A stretch of 64,000 nucleotides of DNA from NCBI GenBank assembly GCA_964619935.1, contig CAZUGO010000030.1:1-64000 (forward strand), given 5' to 3'. Positions within the stretch are counted from its first letter, which is position 1; the number at the start of each line of letters is the position of its first letter. The DNA comes from CAZUGO01 sp964619935 (GTDB taxonomy: Bacteria; Planctomycetota; Phycisphaerae; UBA1845; CAIVHJ01). Below the pieces are notes generated by a model. It was not told the DNA's origin. It was given only the letters and a program-made list of their open reading frames with translations, and did not search any database. Of this stretch, positions 62,429 through 64,000 are shown one piece after another. The position numbers and the translations under genes were made by a program.

Positions 62429-63784
62429 TCAGCATTCCTCGAACTTGGCCGTGAAGTGCCGCAGGGCGGGGGGTGCCTGCACGATGCGCAGTCCGCGGAG
62501 CGTGTCGCGGGCTCGATGGAGTTCGGTGAGGGCCTCGGCCACGTAGTCGATGTGCGATTGGGTGTACACCCGTCGCGGGATGGCCAGGCGGACCAATTCC
62601 AAGTCCGCGTGATGTCCCTCGCCGCCGAACATGACGCTGCCGATCTCTACCGTTCGGACTCCGGCGTGGCGGTACAGTCCGACCACTACGGCTTGGCCGG
62701 GGAACTGGCTCTTGGGAATGTGCGGGCAGAACGCGGTCGCATCCACGTAGATGGCGTGCCCCCCGGGCGGCTCCATGATCTGGATCCCGGCGCTGAGCAG
62801 TCGTTCACCCAGGTACTCGATGGTCCGAATGCGGTAGGCCAAGTAGTCTTCATGCAGCACTTCGCGCAAGCCTTCGGCCAGCGCTTCGAGGTCGCGCCCG
62901 GCCAGGCCGCCGTAGGTGGGAAACCCTTCGGTCAGAATGAGGTTGCAACGGGCCTCCTCGGCCAGATGGGCATCGCGCAGCAGCAGGATGCCACCGATGT
63001 TGACCAGCCCGTCTTTCTTGGCGCTGATGGTGGCCCCGTCGGCCAGCTCGAACATGTCGTGCACAATGCCGTCGATGGAACGCTCGGCCATTCCCGGCTC
63101 GCGCTTCTTGATGAAGAAGGCGTTCTCGGCAAAGCGGCAGGCGTCCAGGAAAAAGGGGATACGCTGCTGATGGCAGATCCGCCGGACGTCGCGCAGATTC
63201 TGCAGGCTGACCGGCTGCCCGCCGCCGCTGTTATTGGTCACGGTCATCATGCACAGCGGAATCCGCTCGGCCCCGACGCGCTCGATGAGCCGCTCCAGCT
63301 TGTGCAGGTCCATGTTGCCCTTGAACGGATGGCGATTTCGCGGGTCATGGGCCTCGTCGATGACCAGGTCGACCGCCTCGGCGCCGGAGTGCTCGATGTT
63401 TGCCCGGGTGGTGTCGAAGTGGTTGTTGTTGGGCACGACCATGCCCGGTCTGCACATGACATCGAACAGGATGCGCTCACTGGCCCGCCCCTGGTGGGTC
63501 GGGAGAATGTACTTGAATCCGGTGATGTGCCGGACCTGGTCTTCAAAGCGATAGAAGCTGCGGGCCCCGGCGTAGGACTCGTCGCCCCGCATGATCCCGG
63601 CCCATTGGTTGCTGCTCATGGCCCCGGTGCCACTGTCGGTGAGCAGGTCGATGAGCACATCTTCGGCCCGCACGGCGAAGAGATTGTAATGGGCTTCCTT
63701 GAGGATCTGCTCGCGCTGGGCCCGGGTGGTCAGCTGGATCGGCTCCACCACCTTGATGCGAAACGGTTCGATGATGGTCTTCAT
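62429..63784 (-). CDS. tnaA: Tryptophanase (tryptophan indole-lyase)
   Basis: 451 residues, a PLP-dependent beta-eliminating lyase that cleaves tryptophan to indole, pyruvate and ammonia. Motifs are TDSGTGAMSSNQWAGIMRGD, LPTHQGRASERI, PNNNHFDTTRANIE, FFLDACRFAENAFF and the PLP-Lys segment ISAKKDG. Near the C-terminus, RTVEIGSV carries Ile where tyrosine phenol-lyases carry the substrate-reading Arg (MERG), favouring tryptophanase over its sister enzyme. It is 44 bp downstream of a partial gene and could be cotranscribed. No TnaC-like leader is visible in the short gap. Confidence 0.9.
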   Translation of the reverse strand: MKTIIEPFRIKVVEPIQLTTRAQREQILKEAHYNLFAVRAEDVLIDLLTDSGTGAMSSNQWAGIMRGDESYAGARSFYRFEDQVRHITGFKYILPTHQGRASERILFDVMCRPGMVVPNNNHFDTTRANIEHSGAEAVDLVIDEAHDPRNRHPFKGNMDLHKLERLIERVGAERIPLCMMTVTNNSGGGQPVSLQNLRDVRRICHQQRIPFFLDACRFAENAFFIKKREPGMAERSIDGIVHDMFELADGATISAKKDGLVNIGGILLLRDAHLAEEARCNLILTEGFPTYGGLAGRDLEALAEGLREVLHEDYLAYRIRTIEYLGERLLSAGIQIMEPPGGHAIYVDATAFCPHIPKSQFPGQAVVVGLYRHAGVRTVEIGSVMFGGEGHHADLELVRLAIPRRVYTQSHIDYVAEALTELHRARDTLRGLRIVQAPPALRHFTAKFEEC

Positions 63785-63828
63785 GGGTCGCCTCCCGGCG
63801 GCCGCTGCGACTAGACTTCTCCAGAGCC

Positions 63829-64000
63829 TCAGGGCTTCTGGGCGGATTCCGGCACCTGCGGCAGGGCCTTGACGTGGGCGTGAACCGCCACGCCGGCGAT
63901 GGTCAATTCGGTGCGCTCTTCGGACAGTTTCAGGCCTTTGACGTCGTGCAACTGGCCGCTGGGTGAGATGGCCTTGATGCCGTAGTGCTCGCCCGCGGGG
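63829..64000 (-). CDS. C-terminal end of an unidentified protein (5' part outside window)
   Basis: The minus-strand frame is open from the window edge to a TGA at 63829 and encodes 56 residues, including EHYGIKAISPSGQLHDVKGL and LTIAGVAVHAHVKALPQ, ending in a Pro/Glu/Lys-rich tail. The beta-rich look and codon use are typical of a real gene. No family can be assigned from this fragment. It lies upstream of the tryptophanase gene in the same direction. Confidence 0.7.
   Translation of the reverse strand, partial: PAGEHYGIKAISPSGQLHDVKGLKLSEERTELTIAGVAVHAHVKALPQVPESAQKP

Noticed and set aside
62184..62435. An 83-codon minus-strand open frame overlapping the tryptophanase 3' end
   Set aside because: No motif and no ribosome-binding site. 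It lies mostly in the AT-rich segment. A small gene cannot be excluded but is not supported.

Overview
This is a 64 kb, GC-rich bacterial window carrying about 43 protein-coding genes. I found no rRNA genes, tRNA genes or CRISPR arrays. Several secreted proteins use architectures common in Planctomycetota, especially Phycisphaerae-like lineages: short dockerin-like C-termini ending in WGPC, DUF2341/LamG/beta-helix giants, and a conserved N-terminal domain followed by Asp/Cys-rich repeats. An uncultured planctomycete or close relative is the best guess. This is an inference from protein style, not a phylogeny.

Layout. 1-1908 holds the 3' part of a secreted Cys/Asp-repeat protein. Its full-length paralogue lies in opposite orientation at 9832-13029. 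Between them are a small metal-transporter-like membrane protein and a complete minus-strand SUF operon (rrf2-sufA-B-C-D-S-U-T, 9586 to 2893). The operon starts at a near-consensus promoter that has an inverted repeat over its spacer. 13676-21700 is a lipid operon: PlsC, a 1410-residue reductase/AMP-ligase/ACP/acyltransferase fusion, a HAD phosphatase, a zinc-type dehydrogenase and a lipid-kinase-family protein. It resembles the myxobacterial ether-lipid (elb) locus. 21681-24463 (minus) carries a DAO-type oxidoreductase coupled to a CcsA-like cytochrome c biogenesis protein. 25700-29342 is a pair of c-di-GMP turnover proteins (HDOD-GGDEF-PilZ and REC-GAF-HD-GYP). 30510-33282 (minus) has a quinol-dependent NO reductase flanked by a 65-bp direct repeat, and a small protein with a basic tail. 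33488-37965 (minus) is a MacB/LolD-type ABC export system, preceded by two lipoprotein-like genes (38111-40560).

40918-50391 looks like a regulatory and secretion module. It has a GAF-GAF sigma-54 activator, two FG-GAP/VCBS proteins with dockerin-like tails, and a histidine kinase/response regulator pair between them. Both VCBS genes are preceded by textbook -24/-12 sigma-54 promoters at nearly the same distance from the start codon, so co-regulation by the neighbouring activator is a concrete prediction.

50397-64000 contains an S41 peptidase, a BtpA-family protein, an 1850-residue secreted giant, a secreted alpha/beta hydrolase, an aquaporin, a tryptophanase and the edge of one more gene. 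In the giant, a seven-unit repeat cassette is inserted inside a LamG domain. Two intergenic regions (29.4 kb and 61.8 kb) contain degenerate arrays with a 22-bp period that no gene explains. All family assignments come from reading motifs; nothing was searched against a database.
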